NCBI GenBank assembly: GCA_018818065.1
Contig: JAHISV010000011.1
Location: 186,001-250,000 of the forward strand
Direction of reading: 5' to 3'
DNA: 64,000 bases
From: Bacteroidota bacterium
Lineage (GTDB): Bacteria; Bacteroidota; Ignavibacteria; Ignavibacteriales; Melioribacteraceae
Under the pieces are notes generated by a model. The model did no database searches. It saw only the letters and a list, made by a program, of their open reading frames with translations, and was not told where the DNA came from. A program made the translations under genes and the position numbers. Shown one piece after another: positions 51,980-60,745 of the stretch; position 1 is the stretch's first letter, and every line of letters starts with the position of its first letter.

Positions 51980-53149
51980 ATGAAAAATAAAGCATCCTTA
52001 TCGGTTATTTTCACAACCGTTTTTATAGATCTTATGGGCTTTGGAATATTAATTCCTATACTCCCGACTTTTGCAACAAAAGAACTTGGCGTTTCTGACT
52101 TTGGAATAGGATTAATAATCGGTATATATTCTCTTACTCAGTTCCTTTTTAATCCGTTGCTTGGTAAACTGTCAGATAAAATTGGACGACGTCCTTTGAT
52201 TCTGGTTACACTTCTTATTACAGCTGCATCATATATCATGTTCAGTTTTTCATCCTCTTTTCTCATTCTTTTTCTCTCAAGGATGCTTGCAGGAATAGGC
52301 GGAAGTAATATTGGCGTCGCTCAGGCTTATATTGCAGACATTACTTCGGAGGAAGACAGATCTAAAGGTATGGGCTTAATTGGCGCCGCTTTTGGGCTGG
52401 GATTCGTATTTGGACCTCTGATTGGTGGCATCATCTCCAGTTATAGTTACACTTATGCCGGTTACGGTAGTGCAATATTTTCCTTCCTTGCATTTATTTT
52501 TGCCTACTTCGCTTTACCTGAATCCAATGTGAATCATGATAAAAAAGCAAAAATGAGTTACAAATTATTCGATTTGGCTTTTATGAAAAAAACCATTAAA
52601 AGACCTACTCTCGGTTTATTAATGCTTCTTTTCTTTATCATTGTCTTCTCTATGGCAAATATTTACGGAACATTTGCCATTTTAGGGTATAAAATCTACC
52701 ATTTTACAGATAAACAAACGGGTTATCTTTTCGGCATAATAGGAATTGTTGGCGCAATTATGCAGGGTGGACTTATAAGATATCTTTCAAAAATGTTTTC
52801 GGACAAGTCGCTGATTATTTGGGGCACATTATTCATGAGTGCCGGGTTAGGGTTTTTACCTTATGGAGTAAATTTTTTAGGTGTTGCAATCGTAATCGCA
52901 CTGCTGGGCATTGGATCAGGATTGTTACAGCCGATAATTTTAAGTCTTGTCTCAAAATATTCTCCGGCTGAAGAGCAGGGAGCTGTTTTAGGCTTAAATC
53001 AGTCATTTTCTGCCATGGCGAGAGTTTTAGGTCCCGTTTGGGGCGGATTTGCCTACGAAATAATTGGTTATCAAATCCCATTTCTCACAGGCGCCTTATT
53101 TACACTATTAACTTTTTTCCTCGTGATTTTTATGCTAAAGGTAGAATAG
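51980..53149 (+). CDS. MFS transporter, TetA-like (DHA1)
   Basis: 389 residues, 12 membrane helices. The DHA1 antiporter motif A GKLSDKIGRRPLIL is between helices 2 and 3, and ARVLGPVWGG near the C-terminus is TetA-like (motif around RxxGPxxGG). Likely a proton-driven drug or metabolite exporter; substrate unknown. The dus gene follows with no gap (TAGATG), so they are co-transcribed. Confidence 0.9.
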   Translation: MKNKASLSVIFTTVFIDLMGFGILIPILPTFATKELGVSDFGIGLIIGIYSLTQFLFNPLLGKLSDKIGRRPLILVTLLITAASYIMFSFSSSFLILFLSRMLAGIGGSNIGVAQAYIADITSEEDRSKGMGLIGAAFGLGFVFGPLIGGIISSYSYTYAGYGSAIFSFLAFIFAYFALPESNVNHDKKAKMSYKLFDLAFMKKTIKRPTLGLLMLLFFIIVFSMANIYGTFAILGYKIYHFTDKQTGYLFGIIGIVGAIMQGGLIRYLSKMFSDKSLIIWGTLFMSAGLGFLPYGVNFLGVAIVIALLGIGSGLLQPIILSLVSKYSPAEEQGAVLGLNQSFSAMARVLGPVWGGFAYEIIGYQIPFLTGALFTLLTFFLVIFMLKVE

Positions 53150-54151
53150 ATGTTTTCAGTTGGTGATATAAATATTGAAAAGGCATTACTTTTAGCTCCC
53201 ATGGAAGATGTTACTTCCATTCCTTTCAGAATACTATGCAAAGGTCTCGGTGCTGATGTTGTTTATACGGAATTCGTAAATGCAGATGGTTTGATTAGGA
53301 AAAATCAAAAAACGGCCGATAAAATGGACTTCCTGGAAGAGGAAAGACCACTTGGAATTCAAATCTATGGCGGTAATCTTGAGCCAATGATTGAATCGGC
53401 TAAAATTTCAGAAGCAAGAAATCCTGATATTATTGATATAAATGCCGGATGCTGGGTAAAGAAGGTTGCGACACGTGGCGCCGGAGCAGGTTTACTAAGA
53501 GATCCTGACTACCTGGTACAAATGGCTGGCGAGTGCGTAAAAGCCGTTGACAAACCTGTTACTGTGAAAACCAGAATTGGGTGGGATATGGAAGAAATCG
53601 TAATTCTTGATGTCGCCCGCCGTCTGGAAGATGTAGGCGTAAAAGCACTTACAATCCACTGTAGAACGCGCCAGATGGGGCATAAGGGCGATCCATTGTG
53701 GGAATATGTGGCAAAGGTTAAGGAATTGGTAGAAATGCCCGTTATTCTCAACGGTGGAGTATTTACTGCTGAGGATGTAAAAAGAGCATTTGATGAAACG
53801 AATGCTGACGGAGTTATGATTGCGCGGGGCGCCATCGATCATCCCTGGATTTTCCGTGAGGCTAAAGAATTGCTGGAGCATGGGAAAATTGTAACTGAAC
53901 TGACTCCAAGAGGAAGAATTGAAACAGCTCTTCAGCATTTGCAAATTGAGCTTAAATACAAAGAATTGAGAAGGGTTATCTATCCTTTCCGTAAATATTA
54001 CTCAGGTTACTTAAAAGGTCTCCATGGAGCATCAAGGATTCGCCAGGAATTAATGACTTTGGTTGAGTATGAACCGATCGAGGCTCTTTTGCTAGGCTAC
54101 CTCGAAGAACTTGAAAAATTACCAAAAGAGGATCAACAGGCCATTTTTTAA
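53150..54151 (+). CDS. dus: tRNA-dihydrouridine synthase
   Basis: 333 residues, FMN-dependent TIM barrel plus helical tRNA domain. The start LLLAPMEDVTSIPFRILCKGLGADVVYTEF is typical. The catalytic Cys sits in INAGCWVKKVATRGAGAGLLRDP, where Trp replaces the usual Pro after Cys. Phosphate site LNGGVFTAED and IARGAIDHPWIF. It reduces uridines in the tRNA D-loop. The ATG immediately follows the MFS stop. Confidence 0.93.
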   Translation: MFSVGDINIEKALLLAPMEDVTSIPFRILCKGLGADVVYTEFVNADGLIRKNQKTADKMDFLEEERPLGIQIYGGNLEPMIESAKISEARNPDIIDINAGCWVKKVATRGAGAGLLRDPDYLVQMAGECVKAVDKPVTVKTRIGWDMEEIVILDVARRLEDVGVKALTIHCRTRQMGHKGDPLWEYVAKVKELVEMPVILNGGVFTAEDVKRAFDETNADGVMIARGAIDHPWIFREAKELLEHGKIVTELTPRGRIETALQHLQIELKYKELRRVIYPFRKYYSGYLKGLHGASRIRQELMTLVEYEPIEALLLGYLEELEKLPKEDQQAIF

Positions 54152-54232
54152 TCTAAAAATTTGTTTTATTCCTTTCTAAAATAATCTCATTTATTTATCT
54201 TTATCCCTCAATCCGAATTGAAAGGTAAACTG

Positions 54233-55903
54233 ATGTCACTAAAGAAAGATCTCATTAATCATATCGAAGAGATGGCAAATCTCATGGATTTTCTTGGTGA
54301 GAATAAATTCAAAGTTAGTGCCTTTAAGAATGGTTCAAATACAATTCGTCAATTGACAACAGATATAGAAGTTATGATAGCAGAGGATTCTCTTAAAGAG
54401 GTTAAGGGAATTGGAAAAGGACTTCTTACAGTTATAATGGAGTATTTTGATCATGGTTATTCTTCGGAGCATGAAAGACTTCTGGAGGAGGTCCCCAAAG
54501 GGATAACAGAGGTTTTTAAAGTGCGTGGATTAGGCGCGAAAAAGATAAAATCTCTATATGATGAATTGAAAATTAGAAATCTTGAAGATCTGGAAGTGGC
54601 TTGCAAGGACAGAAAAATAATCAATGTTAAAGGATTTACCGCAAATACTGTTGAGAAGATTCTGGCTGAAATTGAGAGAATCAGATCAGCAAAGGGATAT
54701 ATCCATCTACATCGTGCCGATAAAGTAGTTAAAATACTTTCAGATATACTTGCTGAATTGGATTCAGTCATTCAATATTCTGTCTCCGGTGATTTTAGAA
54801 GGGGAATGGAAATTATATCAGAATTGATCTTTTGTTGCCATGTTAGTAATAAGATTACTTTTGAAGAAGAACTTGCTAAATTATTCCCTATAAAGACTTT
54901 AACGGATAGTTCCGAAAATGTTATCGAGTTTGAATTCGATTCTAAAATATCTCCAAAGATATTTATATCTGAGAATGAGTCTGAGTACTTTAGAAATTTA
55001 TTCCGGACCACTGGCTCAAACGAATTTATCGAAGATCTTGTTTTTGAAAAGGAAGATTTGGCAAGTGAAGAGGAACTATTTGAATTGAATAACATGCGTG
55101 TTATTATTCCTGAGATGCGAGAAAAGGAATATCTTGATGCTCCCGAACATCTAAGAGATAATTCTAATCTTACATTTGATAATTTTAAGGGATTAATGCA
55201 TTTTCATACGACTTATTCGGACGGACTTAATACACTTGAAGAAATGGTTGTCGAAGCCAAAAATCTAGGATTTTCCTACGCTGCCGTTTGTGATCACAGC
55301 AAGACGGCGTTTTACGCAAATGGACTTTCAGAAAAACGTATATTATTGCAAAAGAAGGAGATAGAGGAGCTTAGCTCAAGTTTGGATTTTACAATATTTC
55401 AAGGAATTGAAAGTGATATTCTCAATGATGGTTCCCTGGATTATGAGGACGAAGTCCTGAAAATGTTTGATTTTATTGTCGCTTCAATTCACTCCAATTT
55501 CTCAATGGATGAAGCGAAAATGACATCAAGAATAATAAAAGCCATTGAAAACCCCTATACTGACGTTTTAGGGCACCCAACTGGCAGGTTATTGCTATCG
55601 CGTGATCCCTTTCCCCACAATATTCACAAAATTATTGACGCGTGTGCGGCAAATAATGTGGCAATTGAGTTAAACGCAAACCCACACAGGCTGGATTTGG
55701 ATTGGAGACATATTTATTACGCCAGGGGAAAAGGTTGTAAATTCTCCATAAATGCTGATGCGCATTCCACTGAAGGACTTATTGATCATAAGTATGGTAT
55801 TAAAGTCGCCAGAAAAGGCGGTATGCAAGTCCTGGATGTGATCAATTGCTATGATAAAACGATGTTTATTGAATTTATTAATAGAAAAGTAAAGAGAAAC
55901 TAA
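54233..55903 (+). CDS. polX: PolX-like protein with degenerate polymerase site and intact PHP domain
   Basis: 556 residues from ATG 54233, preceded by AAAGG; the TTG 15 nt earlier is part of that region. N-terminal helix-hairpin-helix parts (KEVKGIGKGLLTVI, VRGLGAKKIKSLYDELKI, NVKGFTANTVEKIL) are normal. The polymerase palm has GDFRRGMEIISELIF where active PolX has GSxRRGxExxGDxD: the two catalytic Asp are replaced by Glu and Ile. The C-terminal PHP domain is complete (HFHTTYSDG, AVCDHS, IESDILNDG, ASIHSN, GHPTGRLL, INADAHST). Probably a DNA-binding nuclease or phosphatase rather than a polymerase. Confidence 0.88.
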   Translation: MSLKKDLINHIEEMANLMDFLGENKFKVSAFKNGSNTIRQLTTDIEVMIAEDSLKEVKGIGKGLLTVIMEYFDHGYSSEHERLLEEVPKGITEVFKVRGLGAKKIKSLYDELKIRNLEDLEVACKDRKIINVKGFTANTVEKILAEIERIRSAKGYIHLHRADKVVKILSDILAELDSVIQYSVSGDFRRGMEIISELIFCCHVSNKITFEEELAKLFPIKTLTDSSENVIEFEFDSKISPKIFISENESEYFRNLFRTTGSNEFIEDLVFEKEDLASEEELFELNNMRVIIPEMREKEYLDAPEHLRDNSNLTFDNFKGLMHFHTTYSDGLNTLEEMVVEAKNLGFSYAAVCDHSKTAFYANGLSEKRILLQKKEIEELSSSLDFTIFQGIESDILNDGSLDYEDEVLKMFDFIVASIHSNFSMDEAKMTSRIIKAIENPYTDVLGHPTGRLLLSRDPFPHNIHKIIDACAANNVAIELNANPHRLDLDWRHIYYARGKGCKFSINADAHSTEGLIDHKYGIKVARKGGMQVLDVINCYDKTMFIEFINRKVKRN

Positions 55904-55930
55904 CAGATCATACTAAAATTTGGAGTAAAA

Positions 55931-56443
55931 ATGGATCTTGAAAAATTTATTAGAAATGTACCAGATTTCCCAATCGAAGGAATTCAATTCAAAGATATTA
56001 CAACTATGCTAAAGGAGCCAGAAGCACTTGCCGCTGGTTTAGATGAATTACTGCAACACTCTGTAAATAAAGGAGTTACAAAGGTTATTGGAATTGAAAG
56101 TCGTGGTTTTATTTACGGTGGAGCATTGGCTGTAAAATTAGGCGCCGGTTTCGTGCCAATCAGGAAGCCTGGTAAACTACCGGCCGAAACTATAAAAGAG
56201 TCGTATACTTTAGAATATGGCACGAATACTATTGAGATTCACAAAGACGCTATCGCTCCTGGAGATAAGGTATTATTACATGATGACCTTCTTGCAACTG
56301 GCGGGACAATGGAAGCTGCAATAAAACTAGTTGAAAAATTGGGAGCAGAAGTGGTTCAGGTTTCATTCCTGATAGAATTATCATTCCTGAAGGGACGTGA
56401 AAAACTTGGGGAGCACGAAATAGTATCTCTGATTACTTACTAA
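55931..56443 (+). CDS. apt: Adenine phosphoribosyltransferase
   Basis: 170 residues, usual length. It salvages adenine with PRPP to AMP. PRPP-binding loop KVLLHDDLLATGGTMEAAIKL, N-terminal IRNVPDFPIEGIQFKDITTML, and flexible-loop region IRKPGKLPAETI, all as in Apt. It follows polX by 27 nt and overlaps the 3' end of the convergent rsmI by 11 nt. Confidence 0.97.
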   Translation: MDLEKFIRNVPDFPIEGIQFKDITTMLKEPEALAAGLDELLQHSVNKGVTKVIGIESRGFIYGGALAVKLGAGFVPIRKPGKLPAETIKESYTLEYGTNTIEIHKDAIAPGDKVLLHDDLLATGGTMEAAIKLVEKLGAEVVQVSFLIELSFLKGREKLGEHEIVSLITY

Positions 56444-57125
56444 GTTCTTTCCAATTAAGAGGGGCGATGATCACAACAAATTCGCCCTTTATGGTTTTTT
56501 CGTCAAAATGTTCCAGCAACTCTGAAGGGAATCCTCGCCAGGTTTCTTCAAACTTTTTGGTTAGTTCACGACAAACTACTGTAAACCTCGTGGGCATATA
56601 CTCGGCTAATTCTTTTATTAGTTTCTCTATTCTATAGGTGGATTCATATAAAACGAGGGTTCTGGGTTCTTCTGCCAGTTCAGTCAACTTTTTTTGTCGA
56701 CCTTTTTTCTGAGGCAAAAACCCTTCAAACACAAACGAGTCTGTTGGTAACCCTGCAATACTTAGCGAAAGAGTAACCGCACTTGCACCGGGTAACCCAA
56801 TAATTTCAATTTCCTCTTTAATTGCCGCATTTACCAATCGAATTCCAGGATCCGAGATACAAGGTGTTCCTGCATCTGATATTAAACCGGCAATTTCACC
56901 AGTCTTTATCCGGTCCAGGACTTTTGCAATTTTATAACTCTCTGATTGGGCGTTAAATGAGACTAATTCTTTAGTAATTTCAAAGTGATTCAAGAGGTTT
57001 CTACTGACTCTGGTGTCCTCACAGAGAATGAAGTCAACTTCTTTTAGTGCATCAATTGCCCTAAGTGTTATATCTTTTAAATTTCCTATAGGGGTTGGGA
57101 TAACGTAAAGTTGGCCTTGTTTCAT
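56433..57125 (-). CDS. rsmI: 16S rRNA 2'-O-ribose C1402 methyltransferase
   Basis: 230 residues, SAM-dependent. Signatures YVIPTPIGNLKDITLRAIDAL, ILCEDTRVSRNLLNHF, LISDAGTPCISDPG, GLPGASAVTLSLSIAGLPTDSFVFEGFLP in pieces, and VVCRELTKKFEE. It makes 2'-O-methylcytidine at 1402 in the decoding site. Convergent with and overlapping apt. 180 bp of non-coding DNA follow upstream to the REP unit. Confidence 0.97.
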   Translation of the reverse strand: MKQGQLYVIPTPIGNLKDITLRAIDALKEVDFILCEDTRVSRNLLNHFEITKELVSFNAQSESYKIAKVLDRIKTGEIAGLISDAGTPCISDPGIRLVNAAIKEEIEIIGLPGASAVTLSLSIAGLPTDSFVFEGFLPQKKGRQKKLTELAEEPRTLVLYESTYRIEKLIKELAEYMPTRFTVVCRELTKKFEETWRGFPSELLEHFDEKTIKGEFVVIIAPLNWKELSK

Positions 57126-57269
57126 CTAGAATCCATTTTTAATTACAATTAGAAAGATAGGAAGAATATCAACAAATTATTTAGTGTCGCATGTGGATAG
57201 GTTTACAGACTCTCGGTTACCTTTTCTTTTGACGCAACTAGTACACAAAGAACCAAATTAAAAAACAAT

Positions 57270-57296
57270 GTAGAGGAGAGTTGACCCCTCATCTGC
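57270..57296 (+). repeat. REP copy 1 (degenerate), after the RAYT stop
   Basis: 27 bp beginning GTAGAGGAGAG and ending CCCTCATCTGC around TTGAC. The same frame as copies 2 and 3 but with two mismatches in the stem. It lies 9 bp after the RAYT stop codon. Confidence 0.7.
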
Positions 57297-57305
57297 GAAA
57301 TGGAA

Positions 57306-57815
57306 TTAAATATCAATATTTTCAGGGCAGTTCCTCTCATATTCCCATTTCATTGGGTTTTGTTCAATATATTTTCTGATGTTATACAATTCTTTTTCGT
57401 TTCGGATTACCCTGTCATAAAAGGAGCGTTGCCATATTTTTGTGCCGGGGTTGTGGCGAAGTTGGTTAATTTGTTTGGCAGAATTAAATTTGAAATAACC
57501 AATTATTTTGTCCAGCGTTGGAACGTAGGGGAGGGGTGACCCCTCACCTACAGAATTTAATATTATGATGCCATGAAAATGATTCGGCATGGTGCAATGA
57601 TAATCCAATTCAACATTTGTGTAATAATTTGGTAATCCTTTCCATACTTTATCAACAATCTCACCAAATTTATTTTGATGCATTTTCCCATCATGTATGG
57701 ATCCAAGCATTTCTTCATGATCTTTCACACATATAGTAACAAAATAGTAGGCAGGCGTACTGTAATCATATTCCGGCAGCCTGGGCGATTTACGTTGTTG
57801 TGGTTTTTTATTCAT
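57306..57815 (-). CDS. REP-associated tyrosine transposase (RAYT, Y1_Tnp/HUH)
   Basis: 169 residues from MNKKPQQRK (57815); TTG at 57827 and ATG at 57818 are alternatives. HUH single-strand nuclease: ATP-like start YYFVTICVKDHEEMLGS, the metal-binding His pair in MPNHFHGIIIL, and the catalytic Tyr region YNIRKYIEQNP near the C-terminus. RAYTs nick REP hairpins at GTAG. The insert VGEGSPLPYVP between the HUH motif and the C-terminal helices is encoded by REP copy 2. The frame is uninterrupted, so the gene could be functional. Confidence 0.9.
   Translation of the reverse strand: MNKKPQQRKSPRLPEYDYSTPAYYFVTICVKDHEEMLGSIHDGKMHQNKFGEIVDKVWKGLPNYYTNVELDYHCTMPNHFHGIIILNSVGEGSPLPYVPTLDKIIGYFKFNSAKQINQLRHNPGTKIWQRSFYDRVIRNEKELYNIRKYIEQNPMKWEYERNCPENIDI
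57525..57551 (+). repeat. REP copy 2, inside the RAYT coding region
   Basis: 27 bp beginning GTAGGGGAGGG, GTGAC, ending CCCTCACCTAC; one mismatch in an 11-bp stem. It stays in frame and encodes about nine residues of the RAYT protein. Confidence 0.85.
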
Positions 57816-57900
57816 CATTCCAACCAAATGATGTTTTGGGTGGTTATCTGATTGAAATGCAATATAATAGGTGAAATTGAATAATAAAAGATAAAATAAT

Positions 57901-57927
57901 GTAGGGGAGGGGGGATCCCTCCCCTAC
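57901..57927 (+). repeat. REP copy 3, perfect palindrome
   Basis: 27 bp with perfect 11-bp arms GTAGGGGAGGG / CCCTCCCCTAC around GGGAT. It lies 6 bp after the lat stop and about 85 bp upstream of the RAYT start. On the lat strand it is followed by a T-rich stretch, so it could also act as the lat terminator. Confidence 0.85.
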
Positions 57928-57933
57928 AAAAGA

Positions 57934-59271
57934 TTACAATGTTTTTAAGGCTTGTCTTATTATCTCAATTCCTTTATCCACATGTTCGGTTTTGATATTC
58001 AATGGAGGGCGGAACCTTACAGATTTGGTGCCGCAACCAAGCATTACAACTCCATTTTCATATAATTTTGCCAGGAATTTGTTGCGCAATTCTTGGGTAG
58101 GAAAGTCGAAAGCGCATAGTAAACCCAATCCTCTTGCCTGAAAAACCAATTCGGGGAATTCAGTTTGAAGTTCTTTTATCCTTTCCAGAAGGTATTTCCC
58201 AACTCTTTCTGCATTTTCAAGCAGATTTTCCTCAGCAATAATTTCCAGAAAGCGTGTGGACCGAACCATATCAACGAGATTGCCGCCCCAGGTCGAATTT
58301 ATTCTGCTTGATTTACGGAAACAATGTTCTTCAACATCATCAATTCTGTCGGTAACCATTATCCCACAAACTTGGGCTTTCTTTCCAAATGAAACGATAT
58401 CAGGTTTGACGTAGTGTTCATGTGCCCACATTTTACCTGTTATGCCAATGCCAGTTTGGACTTCATCAAACATGAGTAGTATTTCGTGTTCATCAGCTAT
58501 ATCACGTAGTTGTTGCAGGAATTCCTTCCTGAAGAAATTATCGCCTCCCTCAGCTTGAATCACTTCTATTATTATTACTGCTATATCATCTATATTAGCA
58601 CTAATTGCCGCATTTATCTGCCTGATTGATTCTTCTTCCGACTTGATAATCTGTTCAAGATTGTCTTCTAACGGGAATGTTATTTTAGGGTTGTTAACCC
58701 TTGGCCACTTGAATTTAGGGAAGTACTTAATCTTGGTTGGATCAGTGTTTGTAAGAGACATAGTGTAGCCGGAACGACCATGGAATGCTTCCTTAAAATG
58801 AAGCGCCATTTGTCCCTTTTCAACGGTATACCCTTTTTCGAAGTTTTTCTGCACTTTCCAGTCGAAAGCTACTTTTAACCCATTTTCCACAGCCAGCGAA
58901 CCACCGGAGATCAGGAATAAATATTTCATATAGTCAGGTTTAGCAATCCGGTTGAATGTATCAACAAATTCTGCCATCTCTACGGTGTAGATATCAGAAT
59001 TTGAGGGCTTGTTTAGCGCAACTTGTCCAATTTTATGTATGAACTCAGGGTTATTAATTCTTGGGTGGTTCATACCAAGCGGAGTTGAGGCAAAAAAGGA
59101 GAATAAATCCAAAAATTCTTTATCTCTCCTGCTATCTTTTAAGGTTAATTCGCTACTATTTTGCAAATCAAGAACCATATCCATTCCATCGGCAAGCATG
59201 CTTTGGCCAATTACCGAATGTACGTCCTCACTCTTGATTTTACCAACTGAAGATATGTTGTTTTCTGACAT
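57934..59271 (-). CDS. lat: L-lysine 6-transaminase
   Basis: 445 residues from ATG 59271, preceded by GAGAGG; the frame extends 15 nt further. A class III PLP aminotransferase that matches the lysine 6-aminotransferase family: the start DVHSVIGQSMLADGMDMVLDL, the specific block LDLFSFFASTPLGMNHP, the PLP Asp in LMFDEVQTGIGITGKMWAHEH and the PLP Lys in SFGKKAQVCGI. It moves the epsilon-amino group of lysine to 2-oxoglutarate, giving alpha-aminoadipate semialdehyde. The aldehyde dehydrogenase at 60746 is the likely next step. Confidence 0.95.
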   Translation of the reverse strand: MSENNISSVGKIKSEDVHSVIGQSMLADGMDMVLDLQNSSELTLKDSRRDKEFLDLFSFFASTPLGMNHPRINNPEFIHKIGQVALNKPSNSDIYTVEMAEFVDTFNRIAKPDYMKYLFLISGGSLAVENGLKVAFDWKVQKNFEKGYTVEKGQMALHFKEAFHGRSGYTMSLTNTDPTKIKYFPKFKWPRVNNPKITFPLEDNLEQIIKSEEESIRQINAAISANIDDIAVIIIEVIQAEGGDNFFRKEFLQQLRDIADEHEILLMFDEVQTGIGITGKMWAHEHYVKPDIVSFGKKAQVCGIMVTDRIDDVEEHCFRKSSRINSTWGGNLVDMVRSTRFLEIIAEENLLENAERVGKYLLERIKELQTEFPELVFQARGLGLLCAFDFPTQELRNKFLAKLYENGVVMLGCGTKSVRFRPPLNIKTEHVDKGIEIIRQALKTL

Positions 59272-59599
59272 GACAGTCCTCTCCACAGAATTTAAAAAGT
59301 TTTAGAATGTATGAACTGGTAAATCGCTTTGTTTTAGATGCTATGAAAGGGGACTTTTTAGAAAACGTGCTCGAAGCGAGATATGAAATAACTCCTTAGG
59401 TCTTGGGAATATAATTCGATATTTGTGATATTCTTATGCACAGGTTATTTTTCTATTTGTTATAAATTAGAGACTTTTTTTCAATATTCAAATAGGTAAC
59501 CGGCTAATATTTGTGATTCTGGTATCAGCACCCAGAAAGGAATTGTTACTCAATAAGCAATTACTTACTTTTGTACAAATCCACCAGGTCTGTTGGCTA
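59272..59599. other. 328-bp divergent intergenic region
   Basis: Between the lat start and the lipoprotein start. AT-rich; no gene, no clear hairpin or operator like the one at 60247 was found. Probably holds two divergent promoters. Confidence 0.5.
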
Positions 59600-60208
59600 A
59601 TGAAAAATTACAACAAAATAATCATTTCAGGTTTTCTTCTGATTTTACTTTCTTCATGTAAAGAAGAGATTCCTGTTGGCGGGCCTATACCGCTGGAAAT
59701 TACAATTGACAGTACAAAAATTGGAGATATTGTAGTTGACGATTCACTCGGCATTAGTTTTCACCCGCCATTGCTTTGGGATTCTTACGACGCCGAGTCA
59801 TCAAAGCGCTCCGAATCTAAGCGCACTTCAAGAAGGCAAATGAAGGAAAAATATCGACTTTCTCCTAAGCACTTGTTTTTTGATTATTCAAACAACGGCA
59901 TTTTGAATGTTTCTGAAATTGAAATTATTGATAGTACTATTTCGGTGGACAGCACGATTTCTGAATATATTTCACTGATAAGTCGAAAATACAATCCTGA
60001 AGACATATCATTTGTTAACTATTCAATGGATGGACTTCTGATTAAACACCAAACAATCAAAATGAAGAATTTGTGTTCCTATAAATACGTATTTACTAAT
60101 CTTGTAGGGAAGCTAATTCAATTCGACTATTCTATCAGAAGTAAATCTGAACAGACAGAATTCCCTAAAATATTGTCCTCTTTGGGAACCATTAAACTGG
60201 TCAAATAA
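59600..60208 (+). CDS. Hypothetical lipoprotein
   Basis: 202 residues from ATG 59600, where a lipoprotein signal begins (helix IIISGFLLILLSSC with lipobox LSSC, Cys at 20). The longer frame from 59513 has no sense as an N-terminus. After the Cys: a Pro/Ser linker, a basic patch (SKRSESKRTSRRQMKEKYR), then strands such as FDYSNNGILNVSEIEIIDST and LIKHQTIKMKNLCSYKYVF. No family recognised. Outer- or inner-membrane anchored. It is 70 bp upstream of the Rrf2 gene. Confidence 0.7.
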   Translation: MKNYNKIIISGFLLILLSSCKEEIPVGGPIPLEITIDSTKIGDIVVDDSLGISFHPPLLWDSYDAESSKRSESKRTSRRQMKEKYRLSPKHLFFDYSNNGILNVSEIEIIDSTISVDSTISEYISLISRKYNPEDISFVNYSMDGLLIKHQTIKMKNLCSYKYVFTNLVGKLIQFDYSIRSKSEQTEFPKILSSLGTIKLVK

Positions 60209-60226
60209 GTTTATTGCAATCAGAGC

Positions 60227-60255
60227 TTGATTTTTTTATTCTAATATGTTACACT
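60227..60255 (+). promoter_or_regulatory. Candidate sigma-70 promoter of the Rrf2 gene
   Basis: TTGATT (60227-60232), 17-bp spacer, TACACT (60250-60255), 24 bp upstream of the ATG at 60279. The -10 box lies inside the palindrome at 60247-60265. Confidence 0.55.
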
Positions 60256-60265
60256 ATCCGTAACA
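60247..60265. promoter_or_regulatory. Inverted repeat over the Rrf2 promoter, candidate operator
   Basis: TGTTAC-ACTATCC-GTAACA: perfect 6-bp arms with a 7-bp spacer, overlapping the -10 box. Position suggests repression by a dimer, most simply autoregulation by the Rrf2 protein encoded 14 bp downstream. Confidence 0.6.
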
Positions 60266-60278
60266 ATTTGTGGAAATT

Positions 60279-60716
60279 ATGTCAGCATCAACAAAACTGT
60301 CAACAGCAGTCAAAGCATTATGCTTTCTGGCGGAATCATTTCCAGAGCCGCGAAGTAGTAGTCAAATATCATCAAGGATAGGTGTGAATGCTTCAAAACT
60401 ACGCCAATTATTATCGTTGTTATCTAAGCAAAGTGTGGTGACGAGCGAAAAAGGGATGACAGGCGGTTTTATTTTGAATAAATCACCTGACGATGTAGAC
60501 CTTCAGTCAATTTATTGTGCTATTGAAGATAGAAAAGCTTTTCACCTGGATGTGAGCAAGTATCACGATGTTGAGGAAAACGGGATTGAAAAATTTAATG
60601 AGTATTTTGCTGACTTGTTTGCGGATGTTCAGATTGATATTGAAAACAAAATGAAAAACATTAATCTCAAAACTGTTATGGATCAGTTGGGGATAAAATC
60701 AAAGTTTAAGAAGTAA
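60279..60716 (+). CDS. Rrf2-family transcriptional regulator
   Basis: 145 residues from ATG 60279; a GTG 9 nt upstream is possible. Winged helix at the N-terminus: LSTAVKALCFLAESFPEPRSSSQISSRIGVNASKLRQLLSLLSKQSVVTSEKGMTGGFIL. The Cys triad that binds Fe-S in IscR or NsrR is not present, so it is not a cluster sensor of that kind; the trigger may be a metabolite. It is 30 bp upstream of the aldehyde dehydrogenase and next to the lysine genes, so it probably regulates lysine catabolism. Confidence 0.88.
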   Translation: MSASTKLSTAVKALCFLAESFPEPRSSSQISSRIGVNASKLRQLLSLLSKQSVVTSEKGMTGGFILNKSPDDVDLQSIYCAIEDRKAFHLDVSKYHDVEENGIEKFNEYFADLFADVQIDIENKMKNINLKTVMDQLGIKSKFKK

Positions 60717-60745
60717 ATTATAACTAATAAGAAAGTACAAATAAG

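Larger units (their letters stand above)
57270..57927. mobile_element. REP/RAYT unit
   Basis: A transposase-like gene bracketed by two 27-bp REP palindromes, with a third inside the coding region. All three start with GTAG, the tetranucleotide that marks REPs recognised by RAYTs in enteric bacteria. The unit separates rsmI from the lysine genes. Confidence 0.75.

Noticed and set aside
57126-57305. Search for a CRISPR array or insertion-sequence ends near the RAYT gene
   Set aside because: Only three REP copies at irregular spacing, one inside a gene; no target-site duplication or regular spacers.
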